DNA from: an uncultured Mucispirillum sp.
GTDB lineage: Bacteria > Chrysiogenota > Deferribacteres > Deferribacterales > Mucispirillaceae
Assembly (NCBI GenBank): GCA_944324495.1
Contig: CALUWN010000005.1
Location: 1-64,000 of the forward strand
Direction of reading: 5' to 3'
Length of the DNA stretch: 64,000 nt
Numbering within the stretch: the stretch's first letter is position 1; each line of letters opens with the position of its first letter. The notes beneath the pieces are model-generated. The model was not told the origin of the DNA, did not search any database, and was given only the letters and a program-made list of their open reading frames with translations. The translations under genes and the position numbers were made by a program. Positions 9,125-18,477 of the stretch are shown here, piece after piece.

Positions 9125-10474
9125 CTATTTTTTTAATAATTTAATGATATATGTAAATGGAAAAAATATACTTTTTGTTTTTATTAGAAATAATCTTCTG
9201 CTTTCCTTAAAAAATATATCTACTAAGTAAAATGATATAAAGGCAGATAAGCTAAAAGCAAGCCCTGCACCAAATATACCATATGAATTTGTAAATACTT
9301 TATTAAATAATATTAATAATATAAATGATAAAAAGCTTCTATAAAATATCTGGCTTACTTTGTTTTCTATAATAAAATATTTACTTGTAACAGTTGAGAA
9401 AAATATTAAAGGTACTGACCAAATTGTAACAGCAAGCACAATATATGAAAGCTCATATTTTTCACCATATAAAAGATGTATAATAAAGGGTGAAAAAAGT
9501 GTAACAAATAAAGATATAAGTATAAAAGGCAGAGTAAAAGCAGATAAAAATATACTTATACGCCTAATATATTCTTCTTCCCCTAAAGATTTTGCCTTTA
9601 TAACAGCAGGAAAAAAGGCAGTTAATATAACAGCAGGGATTAAATAAAATGCTTCTGTAAGCCTTAATGCTGCATTATAAATTCCAGCATGAAAATCACC
9701 GTATATATATGATATATATATGGTATTAAATTTTAAAAATGATGTAAAAAAAAGCACATTTAAAAATAAAACAGGTGCTTTTTTTATTAAACTTTTTAAG
9801 TAGTCATAATTAATTTGTAATTTAATTTTACTATAGCCTTTATATTTATATATAAATGCAACTACAAAAAATAAAAGAAAGTAATCTAAGAAAACTGCAA
9901 ATGCAAAATATTTTATATCTGCACCAATAATTATTAATATTATTTTAAAAATAGATGATGCACTGTAACTTATTATTCTTGATATGGAAGCGTATTTGCC
10001 TTCTGCTAAAGATAAAAATACAAAACTAAATACAGAAAATGGCTGAAATAATACTGCAAAATTAATTATAAGTAAAACTTGTAATTTTTCACCAGTAAAA
10101 GAAAAATAACCATAAATACATACAATCACATAAACAATTAATGATACAATAATTTTTAAAAATAAAGCAGTGCCTTCAATAAAGCCCCTGTTAGTAGAAT
10201 TTTCTACCATATCTTTATATATTATATCATCAATTCCTAAAGTGGTAATCACAATACATATTGCATAAACTGATATTGCAAAATTAATAATACCATAGCT
10301 TTCAGGCCCTAAATATCTGGCAACTGCAATTCCTACTATTAATGATGACATCAGTGAAAAAATATACTCGCCTATAAGATATGAAAAATTAGCTGAGTAT
10401 TTTTTTACACCTATTATATCAAAACCAGTTTTTTTTGAGATTATTTGAAATAACTTATTTATGATATTACCCAC
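9125..10474 (-). CDS. Polysaccharide flippase (Wzx/RfbX-like, MOP superfamily)
   Basis: A 449-residue membrane protein with about 12 hydrophobic segments. The N-terminal region with ARYLGPESYGIINFAIS is characteristic of polysaccharide-biosynthesis flippases, which move lipid-linked sugar units across the inner membrane. No other wzx/wzy gene lies next to it, but a sugar aminotransferase gene lies about 350 bp upstream on the other strand. The substrate cannot be read from sequence. The gene seems single; a repeat element lies just beyond its start codon and may sit in or near its promoter. Confidence 0.85.
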   Translation of the reverse strand: MGNIINKLFQIISKKTGFDIIGVKKYSANFSYLIGEYIFSLMSSLIVGIAVARYLGPESYGIINFAISVYAICIVITTLGIDDIIYKDMVENSTNRGFIEGTALFLKIIVSLIVYVIVCIYGYFSFTGEKLQVLLIINFAVLFQPFSVFSFVFLSLAEGKYASISRIISYSASSIFKIILIIIGADIKYFAFAVFLDYFLLFFVVAFIYKYKGYSKIKLQINYDYLKSLIKKAPVLFLNVLFFTSFLKFNTIYISYIYGDFHAGIYNAALRLTEAFYLIPAVILTAFFPAVIKAKSLGEEEYIRRISIFLSAFTLPFILISLFVTLFSPFIIHLLYGEKYELSYIVLAVTIWSVPLIFFSTVTSKYFIIENKVSQIFYRSFLSFILLILFNKVFTNSYGIFGAGLAFSLSAFISFYLVDIFFKESRRLFLIKTKSIFFPFTYIIKLLKK

Positions 10475-10528
10475 ATTTATGATTTATTTTAGAGATTAAA
10501 ACATATATATAATTTTGTAAAGAGATAT

Positions 10529-10760
10529 TATATCATCTGCTTCACCCACATTTTTTATTAAAAAATACTATAACTACTTGATAATATATGTAAAAATAGA
10601 AATAATTGTAATAACTGTCATTCTGAGCCTACGATAGTAGGCGAAGAATCTTATAATGTTCCAGCTAGTAAAAATTATAGACTCTTCGGCTCCGCTAGCA
10701 CTTCGCCTCTGAGTGACATAAAATGTTGTAAAAAAATGGGGGTGAAGCAGTATATCATTA
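10529..10760. mobile_element. MITE-like element with 8-bp target-site duplication
   Basis: The element spans 10537-10752 (216 bp). Its ends are inverted repeats of about 21 bp: CTGCTTCACCCACATTTTTT on the left and AAAAAATGGGGGTGAAGCAG on the right. Both sides are flanked by the same 8 bases, TATATCAT (10529-10536 and 10753-10760), the mark of transposition. Inside are palindromic segments (GCCTAC-gata-GTAGGC near 10628-10643) and the motif ATTCTGAGCC...GGCGAAGAATC, which I recall as a dispersed repeat type in AT-rich genomes. It encodes no transposase, so it must be moved in trans. A partial inverted copy is at 71-235. Confidence 0.8.
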
Positions 10761-10822
10761 CTTGAAAAGACATAAAATATATGGTAGATTAATATGATAA
10801 TTAATTTTTGAGGAGCGTAGAT

Positions 10823-11956
10823 ATGGCAAGACAAATCCCTTTTGCTGATTTAAAATCTCAATATGAATCATATAAAGCTGAAATCGATAAAGCAGTGCTT
10901 GATGTTATGGCATCATCAATGTATATTATGGGGCCAGAAGTTGAAAAATTAGAAAAAAATTTAGCATCATATGTTGGTGCTCGTCACGCATTAAGCGTAT
11001 CTTCTGGAACAGATGCTCTACTTCTTGCATTAATGGCTTATGGTATTAAAGAAGGTGATGAAGTTATTACTACACCATTTACTTTTATTGCAACAGCTGA
11101 AGTTATAGCCCTTGTAGGTGCAAAACCTGTTTTTGCTGATATTGATGAAAAAACTTATAACTTAGATATTGAAAAAGTAAAACCTTTAATCAATGAAAAA
11201 ACTAAAGCTATTATCCCTGTATCACTTTATGGGCTTCCTGCTGATATGGATAAATTTTATGAGCTTACTAAAAATACTAACATAAAATTAATTGAAGATG
11301 CCTGCCAAAGTTTTGGAGCAACAGATAATGGCAAATACAGCTGTAATTATAACAGCCTTGGCTGCACAAGTTTCTTCCCTTCTAAGCCTTTAGGCTGCTA
11401 TGGTGATGGTGGTGCAGTTTTCACAAATGATGATAAAGAAGCAGAAATATTATCAAACCTTAGAAACCATGGTCAAGTTGCAAGATATAAACATAAATAT
11501 ATAGGTATTAACGGCAGGCTTGATGCTATGCAGGCTGCTATATTGAATGTAAAACTTGCCCACTTTAAAGAAGAAATTGCAAGACGTATTGAAATAGGTA
11601 ATAACTACACTAAAAAAATAAAAGCAGCTTATAAAGGTGATGCAGCAGATATTATCACTCCTTTTATACCTGATGGTAAAGTAAGCGTTTATGCTCAATA
11701 TTCTGTAAGAGTTAAAAACAGGGAAGAAGTTACTAAAAAATTAAATGAAGCAGGTATCCCAACAGCTATCCACTACCCTATTCCTTTACATATGCAGGAA
11801 TGTTATGCAGGCTGTGGATTTAAAGAGGGCGATTTACCAATTAGTGAAAAAGTATCTAAAGAAATTATGAGCCTTCCTATGAGTGCTTTCTTAAAAGATG
11901 ATGACCAAGACTTTATTGTGGAAACATTATGTAAAACTGTTTTAGAAACAAAATAA
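10823..11956 (+). CDS. wbpE: DegT/DnrJ/EryC1/StrS sugar aminotransferase, WbpE-like
   Basis: A 378-residue PLP enzyme. N-terminal IPFADLKSQYESYK, MGPEVEKLEKNLA, SSGTDALLLAL (phosphate-binding region) and SFFPSKPLGCYGDGGA with the Schiff-base Lys are typical of WbpE/WlbC, which transaminate UDP-3-keto-GlcNAcA to the 3-amino sugar. The start is the ATG at 10823: AGGAG lies 7 bases upstream, whereas the in-frame TTG at 10808 precedes that site. Usual WbpE partners (wbpA, wbpB, wbpD) are not in the window, so exact substrate is uncertain; other amino sugars are possible. It probably supplies an amino sugar to a surface glycan. Confidence 0.85.
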   Translation: MARQIPFADLKSQYESYKAEIDKAVLDVMASSMYIMGPEVEKLEKNLASYVGARHALSVSSGTDALLLALMAYGIKEGDEVITTPFTFIATAEVIALVGAKPVFADIDEKTYNLDIEKVKPLINEKTKAIIPVSLYGLPADMDKFYELTKNTNIKLIEDACQSFGATDNGKYSCNYNSLGCTSFFPSKPLGCYGDGGAVFTNDDKEAEILSNLRNHGQVARYKHKYIGINGRLDAMQAAILNVKLAHFKEEIARRIEIGNNYTKKIKAAYKGDAADIITPFIPDGKVSVYAQYSVRVKNREEVTKKLNEAGIPTAIHYPIPLHMQECYAGCGFKEGDLPISEKVSKEIMSLPMSAFLKDDDQDFIVETLCKTVLETK

Positions 11957-11990
11957 CATTATTCATTATTTTGTCTATATTATCAAATAT

Positions 11991-12019
11991 ATATGCCACC
12001 TGTATGGTGGCATATTTTA
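11991..12019 (+). terminator. Terminator after the sugar aminotransferase gene
   Basis: Perfect 10-bp stem ATATGCCACC / GGTGGCATAT with a 5-nt loop, followed by TTTTA on the plus strand, 34 bp after the stop codon. Confidence 0.8.
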
Positions 12020-12109
12020 TATTCACACAAATAATATACAATTTTAGTATTTTTTTATTGCATTGATATATGTAAATATATATATTATAGAAAATTTATA
12101 GGAGATTCT

Positions 12110-13729
12110 ATGCAATATGATGTAATTATTATCGGCGGCGGTATTGGGGGTTTAACTGCTGGTGCAGTTCTTTCTAAAAAGGGTAAAAAAGTTTTACTTT
12201 TAGAGCAGCACTTTATAGTAGGTGGTGCTGCTACCATATTTAAAAGAAAGGATATTAACCTTGAAGTTGGACTTCATGAAATGGATTTTGGGAAATATGG
12301 CTATGATGTAAAACATGATTTATTTAACTTTTTAGAACTTAATAAACGTGTGGAATTTGTAAGCCTTCCTGAAACATGGCAGGTAGTTGATAATAATATT
12401 AGCTATAAAGTGCCTGAAGGTATTAAAGAAGCAGAAGAATATTTAATTTCACAATTTCCTCATGAAACAAAAGGGATAAAAAAATACTTTAAAAAAATGA
12501 AACGTGCAGCATTTGCTTTTGGAAGGTTGCCTTATGATATGAATTTTTTTGAATTTTTAATTTATCCATTAGTAAAATTTCCTTTTGTTGTAAAGTATTT
12601 TTTTGACCAAAGGTCTACAGGAGAAGTGCTGGACTCACTTTTTAAAGATGATAAATTAAAAAGACTACTTAATGCCAATTTAGTATATTTTCATGATAAT
12701 CCATATGAATTTTCATGGCACTACCATGCCCTTGCCCAATATAACTATTATAATGGTGCAAAATTTATAAAAGGTGGCAGCTATTCATTAAGTAAAGCAT
12801 TAGCTGATATTATTACTGAAAATGGCGGCACAGTTGAAACTATGTGTAATGTGGATAAAGTTTTGGTGGAAAATGGCAAAGCTTATGGTGTATCTTACAC
12901 AAATAAACGTACAAAAGAAGTGGTGGAAGTAACTTCTGATTATGTAATAGCAAACTGTGCACCTGAAAACTTATATACTTCTATGGTGGATGAAAAATAT
13001 AATGATACTTCACTGGAAAAATTTGAAGAATCAGTTTCTTTATACACCGTTTACCTTGTATTTAAAGAAAACTTAGAAAATATATATAAAAACCATGCAT
13101 ATTCTACTTTTATATGCCAAAATGATTATGATAAACCGTTTTCACAAATGAATGGCAGTATGAAAAATACACCTATTGAAGATAGAGGGTTTGTATTTGT
13201 TGATTACGGTAGAATAGATTCAGGGCTTGCTATAAAAGAAGATGAAAAACGTGCAGTTGGTGTATTCTGTAGTGCATCATATCTTAGTGAATGGGAAAAC
13301 TTATCTAAAGAAGAATATATGGCTAAGAAAAATAAATTAGTTGAAGATTTATTTATAAGAGCTGAAAAATATTTCCCAAATTTAGAAGACCATGTGGAAT
13401 ATTTTGAAGTATCAACACCAAAAACCATTAAAAGATATATGAAAACTCCTAGTGGAACAGCTTACGGCTATAAAAATAATCATTATTTAAGAAAAGGTAG
13501 AGTACCAAGATTTTCTAGAACAATTAAAAATCTGCTCTTCACAGGTGCTTACGCTTTTCCGGGTGGTGGTTTTACTGGTGCTTTAATAAGTGGTTATATG
13601 GCAGCAATGAACTTAATAGAACCACTGAGAATACATATCATTAGACGTCTTATCATAACTACAATTATATGTATAGGTATTTCTACAGCTTATAAATGGA
13701 TACCTGCATTACTTAGTTTATTAAAATAA
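12110..13729 (+). CDS. FAD-dependent oxidoreductase of the phytoene desaturase / retinol saturase type
   Basis: A 539-residue flavoprotein. The dinucleotide-binding motif VIIIGGGIGGLTAGAVLSK is at residues 5-23, followed by LLLEQHFIVGGAATIF, the standard CrtI-type N-terminus. Near the C-terminus GAYAFPGGGFTGALISGYMAA is the second FAD-contact motif, and the last 30 residues include a hydrophobic segment that may anchor it to the membrane. The substrate (carotenoid, retinoid or another polyene or lipid) is unknown; no phytoene synthase is nearby. AGGAG precedes the ATG by 6 bases. It stands alone between terminators, so it is probably a single-gene unit. Confidence 0.85.
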   Translation: MQYDVIIIGGGIGGLTAGAVLSKKGKKVLLLEQHFIVGGAATIFKRKDINLEVGLHEMDFGKYGYDVKHDLFNFLELNKRVEFVSLPETWQVVDNNISYKVPEGIKEAEEYLISQFPHETKGIKKYFKKMKRAAFAFGRLPYDMNFFEFLIYPLVKFPFVVKYFFDQRSTGEVLDSLFKDDKLKRLLNANLVYFHDNPYEFSWHYHALAQYNYYNGAKFIKGGSYSLSKALADIITENGGTVETMCNVDKVLVENGKAYGVSYTNKRTKEVVEVTSDYVIANCAPENLYTSMVDEKYNDTSLEKFEESVSLYTVYLVFKENLENIYKNHAYSTFICQNDYDKPFSQMNGSMKNTPIEDRGFVFVDYGRIDSGLAIKEDEKRAVGVFCSASYLSEWENLSKEEYMAKKNKLVEDLFIRAEKYFPNLEDHVEYFEVSTPKTIKRYMKTPSGTAYGYKNNHYLRKGRVPRFSRTIKNLLFTGAYAFPGGGFTGALISGYMAAMNLIEPLRIHIIRRLIITTIICIGISTAYKWIPALLSLLK

Positions 13730-13741
13730 AAGGAGATTTTA

Positions 13742-13762
13742 ATGAAAAAACTCCTACTTTGA
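13742..13762 (+). other. Six-codon mini-ORF with a good ribosome-binding site
   Basis: AAAAGGAGATTTTA is followed by ATG and five more codons, MKKLLL, then TGA. It lies 12 bp after the oxidoreductase stop and just before that gene's terminator. It has the look of the beginning of a signal peptide (lost gene) or a fortuitous site. Nothing downstream on this strand could be controlled by it. Confidence 0.25.
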
Positions 13763-13766
13763 GCCA

Positions 13767-13809
13767 AACTCCATTTATTAGACAAATAAATGGGGTTCTC
13801 CTCATTTTT
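13767..13809 (+). terminator. Terminator of the CrtI-like gene
   Basis: A 12-bp stem (AACTCCATTTAT with ATAAATGGGGTT, one wobble) and 7-nt loop, with a run of six T at 13804-13809. It separates this gene from the convergent TPR gene. Confidence 0.7.
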
Positions 13810-13840
13810 TCTGCCCCATATATTTTTAATAAATCATTTC

Positions 13841-15475
13841 CTATAATGATGATAATTTCTTTTGAGCCTGTGCTTTCATTTTGCTGTCTGCATTTGAACT
13901 GTTTACTATTTTTTCATACATCTTTTTAGCATCTTCATTTTTGCCCTGTAGCTCATAGCACATACCAGCATAATATGCAGCATTAACATTTGTAACATCA
14001 ATAGTTAATGCTTCATTATAATATTTTAAAGCATCATCTAGTTTATTTTGAGCTTGATTTAGATACCCAGTTGCAAGTAGCACATCGGCAGAACGCTGAA
14101 ATGTATTTGCATACTGAATTAATTTATTTGCTTCAAGAAAATATTTCTGCTGTATCATAACAATTGCTAACTGGCTTAAAAGTTTTGTATCTTTTATACC
14201 GTTTGTAACAGATACTTGAAATGCCATATTAGGATTTTTTAATTTAATATACATTAACGCAATATTTGCACTTAATTCATCAGTTTTATTTAAAGCAAGG
14301 GCATTTACATAATATTCTATTGCCCTGTCATAGGCTCCTTCATTTTTTGCCTTATTTCCTGTTGAAATGTACTGGTTGTATAAAGAAATTGTACTTGCTG
14401 TTACAGTGCCGGGTTTATCTGTATTTTTTATAGTCTTTACCTCATTGATTGATGAAAGGGAAACACTGCTGTCTTTTGTATCAACTACACTGCTTTCTGC
14501 CATATTTTCTTCTACAGTAGAAGCATTATCTTTAGCTGCTGGCATACTTTTTACAGCTACAGCTCCAGCATAAAGGTTAGTATTAAGCCCTGCCTTATTA
14601 GCCCCAGTATCTGCTTTAATATCTGCCTGTTTTACTGGCTCTACTTTATTATTAATACTACTGCTATTTTGGCTGTTTTGCTTATTTTTACTGTTATTTT
14701 CTGTATTAGTAATAGGTGCAGTATTTTCTTTTATTTCAGCAGGTTTTTCTTCTGTTTTATTATTTGCTGGCATTACAGGTATTGCAAACAACTGGTTTGG
14801 TGGAATAATGTTTGAAGGTATTGCTTTATTTGCATTATCCTGTTTAGCTGGTGTTTTATCTGCTTGAGCAGGTGTATTACTTATTTCTTTAACAGGTGCC
14901 TGTTTTTGTGTTTCCTGCTGTGGTTTAGTTTGTGGTAATGGGCTTGCCATAACAGAAGCACTGCCTTGGTTTGTATTTTGTGTAATACTTCCGCTAACAG
15001 CATTATTTTGCATTTTATTAGCTGTATTTTCCCGTTGTTTTGCTACTACAGTTTCACTTTGTGGCATAGGCTCACTTGAACCATAGGGCCTTCCTAAAGA
15101 CTGCTGTGGAGCTTGTGATGCTGATGCAGTTGATGTAGTATTTTTAACTGCACTTGATGACTGTGATGCAGGAACATCATTTTGTGCTACTATACCTGCT
15201 TTATTAACCATCTCTTTATCTTCTTTAGTTAAAAATACAATAGCTGTTATACCAATTATAGCAATAAGCAGTATGCTAAAAAGTACAAAACCTTTTAATG
15301 GTGCTTTATTACCATTAATATCCCTTAACTCAGCATTTTTTACAAATTCTTTATATTTTTTAGTATTAACTATTGCATTACGTAAAGCAGGGGGAGCAAG
15401 TACTTCATCATCTTTTTCCCTGTTTGTATTATCCTCTTTCTTCATTTTTTTTAGAGTATCTGTAATTAGACTCAT
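13841..15475 (-). CDS. Membrane-anchored TPR protein with a long low-complexity linker (MshN/GspB-like N-terminus)
   Basis: A 544-residue protein. It begins MSLITDTLKKMKKE, which resembles the cytoplasmic start of GspB/ExeB and MshN proteins (MSLI-D-L-K/R). One membrane segment lies at about residues 63-83 (FVLFSILLIAIIGITAIVFL), followed by about 270 residues rich in Asn, Gln, Ala, Pro and Lys, and then several tetratricopeptide repeats from about residue 365 (AYDRAIEYYVNALALNKTDE; DDALKYYNEALTIDV). The topology puts the TPR domain in the periplasm. A role in pilus or type II secretion assembly is suggested by the N-terminus only; no such genes are adjacent. Confidence 0.75.
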   Translation of the reverse strand: MSLITDTLKKMKKEDNTNREKDDEVLAPPALRNAIVNTKKYKEFVKNAELRDINGNKAPLKGFVLFSILLIAIIGITAIVFLTKEDKEMVNKAGIVAQNDVPASQSSSAVKNTTSTASASQAPQQSLGRPYGSSEPMPQSETVVAKQRENTANKMQNNAVSGSITQNTNQGSASVMASPLPQTKPQQETQKQAPVKEISNTPAQADKTPAKQDNANKAIPSNIIPPNQLFAIPVMPANNKTEEKPAEIKENTAPITNTENNSKNKQNSQNSSSINNKVEPVKQADIKADTGANKAGLNTNLYAGAVAVKSMPAAKDNASTVEENMAESSVVDTKDSSVSLSSINEVKTIKNTDKPGTVTASTISLYNQYISTGNKAKNEGAYDRAIEYYVNALALNKTDELSANIALMYIKLKNPNMAFQVSVTNGIKDTKLLSQLAIVMIQQKYFLEANKLIQYANTFQRSADVLLATGYLNQAQNKLDDALKYYNEALTIDVTNVNAAYYAGMCYELQGKNEDAKKMYEKIVNSSNADSKMKAQAQKKLSSL

Positions 15476-15721
15476 TCATATTCTCCAAACAAATATAATC
15501 TATCATTAATATATGTAATAATAATAAATATCAAGCATTTTATTATAAAATACGATAATTTCTTTGAACTTGACGAATATTACTATTTATTATCGCATAA
15601 TTAAATATAATTACGGACTAGGTGATACATATAATACTGTTGATAGTGATGAAAATGTAATATATAGATAAATATCTGTTTAATTTAAAAAACTCAGTTT
15701 CTCAATTTGTAAGTTACATAT

Positions 15722-15752
15722 AAAAAAATGCTGCATAAAAACTATGCAGCAT
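15722..15752 (-). terminator. Terminator of the rplM-rpsI operon
   Basis: A 10-bp perfect stem ATGCTGCATA / TATGCAGCAT with a 5-nt loop, followed on the minus strand by seven T. It lies about 120 bp after the rpsI stop. The rest of 15476-15874 holds no convincing gene; I see only AT-rich sequence there. Confidence 0.8.
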
Positions 15753-15874
15753 TAAATATGTTATAAACATTAATATTTTTCTTTTCTGCCCATGCCCCAT
15801 TGTATAATTTACAAGAGGAATAACAATACATATAGGGCAAGGAAAAACAATGTAAGGACAAATACCAGTAACGA

Positions 15875-16264
15875 TTAACGTTTTGAGTATTGGTCGCTTT
15901 TTCTTGCTTTTGGTTTCCCGTATTTTTTCCTTTCAACCATACGAGAATCCCTTGTCATAAAGCCTGCTTTTTTCATTTCTGGACGAAAATCTGGGTTAAA
16001 TTGCTCTAACGCTCTTGCAAGACCATGACGAACAGCACCAGCCTGACCAGATTTACCGCCACCTGCTACTGTGATATATAAATCAAATTTACCTTCTTGG
16101 TTTAATAATGTTAAAGGCTGAAGAACAATCTGACGAAGAGTCATACGTTCAAAATATTCTTCTAAGCTTTTATTATTAATTTTGATTTCGCCTTTACCCG
16201 GTTTAATGAAAACACGGGAAACTGATGTTTTTCTTCTACCTGTACCGTAATGATAGTTAGCCAT
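15875..16264 (-). CDS. rpsI: Small ribosomal subunit protein uS9
   Basis: 129 residues, normal length for bacterial S9. Recognised from [14 protein letters not shown] at the N-terminus, [19 protein letters not shown] in the middle and the basic tail ending [11 protein letters not shown], whose last residues reach the P-site tRNA. It follows rplM by 11 bp in the standard L13-S9 order. Confidence 0.97.
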   Translation of the reverse strand: MANYHYGTGRRKTSVSRVFIKPGKGEIKINNKSLEEYFERMTLRQIVLQPLTLLNQEGKFDLYITVAGGGKSGQAGAVRHGLARALEQFNPDFRPEMKKAGFMTRDSRMVERKKYGKPKARKSDQYSKR

Positions 16265-16275
16265 GTTTCATCTCC

Positions 16276-16707
16276 CTATAATTCTACTTTTTCAGGTTTT
16301 TGAGCTGCGTGTGGATGCTCGCTGCCTGCATAAATTTTTAATTTTTTAATCATCTGGCGGCCAAGACGAGTTTTAGGAAGCATTCTTTCAACTGCAAGAC
16401 GTAAAACTTCTTCTGGTTTTCTGTCCATCATCTCAGCATAGCTTCTTTCTTTAATACCACCAAGATAACCTGTGTGCCAGTAGTATTTTTTATCTCTTGA
16501 TTTAAATTTACCTGTAGTAGCTATTTTTTCAGCGTTAACAACAACTACAAAATCACCAGTATCTATAGACGGAGTATAGATAGGTTTGTTTTTACCCATA
16601 AGAGTCATAGCGATTTTAGATGCCAGCCTTCCTAATATAACATTTTCAGCATCATAAAGATACCATTTCTGTTCAAAAGAGCCCGGCTTTGCCCATGTTG
16701 ATTTCAT
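16276..16707 (-). CDS. rplM: Large ribosomal subunit protein uL13
   Basis: 143 residues, normal length. Signatures include WYLYDAENVILGRLASKIA, TGDFVVVVNAEKI and RMLPKTRLGRQMIKKLKIY. First gene of the rplM-rpsI operon. A minus-strand TTGACA at 16768-16763 is a plausible -35 element in the short gap before rplS. Confidence 0.97.
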   Translation of the reverse strand: MKSTWAKPGSFEQKWYLYDAENVILGRLASKIAMTLMGKNKPIYTPSIDTGDFVVVVNAEKIATTGKFKSRDKKYYWHTGYLGGIKERSYAEMMDRKPEEVLRLAVERMLPKTRLGRQMIKKLKIYAGSEHPHAAQKPEKVEL

Positions 16708-16807
16708 ATTATATAAGTCCTCTTTTTTCTTTCAAATTTTTTCTAAATTAAATAATCAATATTGTCAAGAGAAAACATTAAATCTTCCCTTATTTTTTAA
16801 AACAATA

Positions 16808-17164
16808 TTAGAAACCTTTTTTCCTTTCTCTAATACGAGTAGCTTTACCACGTAATGCACGGAGATAGAAAAGTTTAGCCCTGCGAACACGGCCAGTTCT
16901 TTTAAGCTCAATGCTGTCTATTCTTGGTGAATATAAAGGAAAAGTTCTTTCAACACCTACATCACCTACAACTTTACGAACTGTAAAAGTGCTGCCTACT
17001 CCCCCTCTGTGAATTCTGATAACAACGCCTTCATATGGCTGAACACGTTCTTTGTTACCTTCTACGATGCGGAAGTTTACGCGAACTGTATCGCCTGAGC
17101 GGAATGATGGCACTTCTTTTGCCATATATTCAGACTCAACCGCCTCGATGATTTTGTTTTTCAT
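16808..17164 (-). CDS. rplS: Large ribosomal subunit protein bL19
   Basis: 118 residues, normal length. Recognised from [20 protein letters not shown], the [10 protein letters not shown] segment and the C-terminal [15 protein letters not shown](T)RIRE. It is the last gene of the ffh-rpsP-khpA-rimM-trmD-rplS series, the conserved order in many bacteria. AGGAGG precedes the ATG. Confidence 0.97.
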   Translation of the reverse strand: MKNKIIEAVESEYMAKEVPSFRSGDTVRVNFRIVEGNKERVQPYEGVVIRIHRGGVGSTFTVRKVVGDVGVERTFPLYSPRIDSIELKRTGRVRRAKLFYLRALRGKATRIRERKKGF

Positions 17165-17184
17165 TTTATTCCTCCTGAAATATT

Positions 17185-18477
17185 TTATATTTCTGTAATT
17201 CTATCAAGCAGTATTGCAACAGCACTGCGTACTGATAAGTGGTTAAATTCACCCACTCCCTCAATAGGCTCTAATATATAATCTGCTGTTTCAAGTACTT
17301 CATCAGCAAACCCCCAGCCTGTACCAAATATAATTAACACTGGCTGTTCTTCACTGATTACCCCCAAATATTTTGCTGTAATTGTAGCCCTGTCAGGACG
17401 TGCCGTAGTTGCTACAATTAATGGACGTTTTTTGTGGCGTTTTTCAATATCTAAAACAGCCTCACTTAAACTATCCATAAGCATAGTATGGGAAAATGCC
17501 TCCATTCTGTTTGGGTTATATGTTGAGCCAAACCCACCCATCCAGTGGTTTATAACCCTTGAAGCTATCTCCCTTTGTGCTACTATTGGGGTTACTACAT
17601 AATAATTTTCCACACTGTATGTTCTACAGCTGCGGGATATATCGTGCAAATCAAGGTTTGTAATAGCTGTTGCCACCGTATCACCCTGTTTATCTTTCAT
17701 TGGGTAATGCATTAAGGCTACATTTAATTTCAGCTTTTTACTTAAGCCTCTTTTTTGCTCTGCACATAATTTTTTTCTTGTTTCAATATCCAGTTCTTTT
17801 ATGTTAAGTAAATCTGGCCTATTTTTGCGAGTTATCTCTATGGCTTTTTCCATACGCCATTTTTCTATCTCGCTGTGGTTGCCATTCATTAAAACTTCTG
17901 GCACACTTAGGCCCTTATACTCCACTGGGCGTGTATAGTGAGGATACTCAAGCATCCCAGTAGTAAATGACTCTTCATCTGCACTTGCTTCATCTCCCAA
18001 TACCCCCGGGACTAAACGGGCAATGGAATCTATTACAGTGATAGCAGCAAATTCACCACCAGTAAGTATAAAATCACCAAGAGAAAGCTCCATATCAACC
18101 ACAAGCTCTCTAACACGCTCATCAACACCTTCATATCTGCCGCAAATAAATGTGATATTATCATAATTACTTGCCATATGCTCTGCTGCCTTTTGGTCAA
18201 ACTTTTTACCACGCGGGTCTAAAAGCACCACAAAAGTATCAGATTTTTCTTTCAGTGCTGAAACAGCTTCATATATAGGCTCTACTTTCATAACAAGCCC
18301 TGCTCCGCCCCCGTATTGATAATCATCTGTTACAAGGTGACGGCCTTCTGCATAATCCCTGATGTTTACAGAGTTTATGCTAACAATGCCTTTATCTACG
18401 GCCTTGCTTATTACCCCCTGCTTGAATACTGCATCTATCATCTCAGGGAAAATTGTTAATACATTATAAGTCTTCAT
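17185..18477 (-). CDS. trmD: TrmD tRNA (guanine37-N1)-methyltransferase fused to a second SPOUT RNA methyltransferase domain
   Basis: A 430-residue protein. Residues about 1-240 are a complete TrmD, which makes m1G37 in tRNA from S-adenosylmethionine: [33 protein letters not shown] and GDFILTGGE are visible. Residues about 250-430 ([16 protein letters not shown], then GTGWGF, then [13 protein letters not shown]) match the Methyltrn_RNA_4 family, another SPOUT-fold RNA methyltransferase usually encoded separately near trmD. I start at the ATG 18477 (MKTYNV) rather than TTG 18483; GGGG lies 8 bases upstream, and the gene overlaps rimM by 14 bp. The modified nucleotide of the second domain is unknown. 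Confidence 0.92.
   Translation of the reverse strand: MKTYNVLTIFPEMIDAVFKQGVISKAVDKGIVSINSVNIRDYAEGRHLVTDDYQYGGGAGLVMKVEPIYEAVSALKEKSDTFVVLLDPRGKKFDQKAAEHMASNYDNITFICGRYEGVDERVRELVVDMELSLGDFILTGGEFAAITVIDSIARLVPGVLGDEASADEESFTTGMLEYPHYTRPVEYKGLSVPEVLMNGNHSEIEKWRMEKAIEITRKNRPDLLNIKELDIETRKKLCAEQKRGLSKKLKLNVALMHYPMKDKQGDTVATAITNLDLHDISRSCRTYSVENYYVVTPIVAQREIASRVINHWMGGFGSTYNPNRMEAFSHTMLMDSLSEAVLDIEKRHKKRPLIVATTARPDRATITAKYLGVISEEQPVLIIFGTGWGFADEVLETADYILEPIEGVGEFNHLSVRSAVAILLDRITEI

Noticed and set aside
10574-10834. 86-residue minus-strand ORF over the MITE-like element
   Set aside because: It is a translation of the repeat and of its palindromes, runs across the start of the aminotransferase gene, and has no ribosome-binding site or protein-like composition.
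15742-15936. 64-residue minus-strand ORF at the end of rpsI
   Set aside because: It overlaps the rpsI C-terminus in another frame and crosses that operon's terminator.
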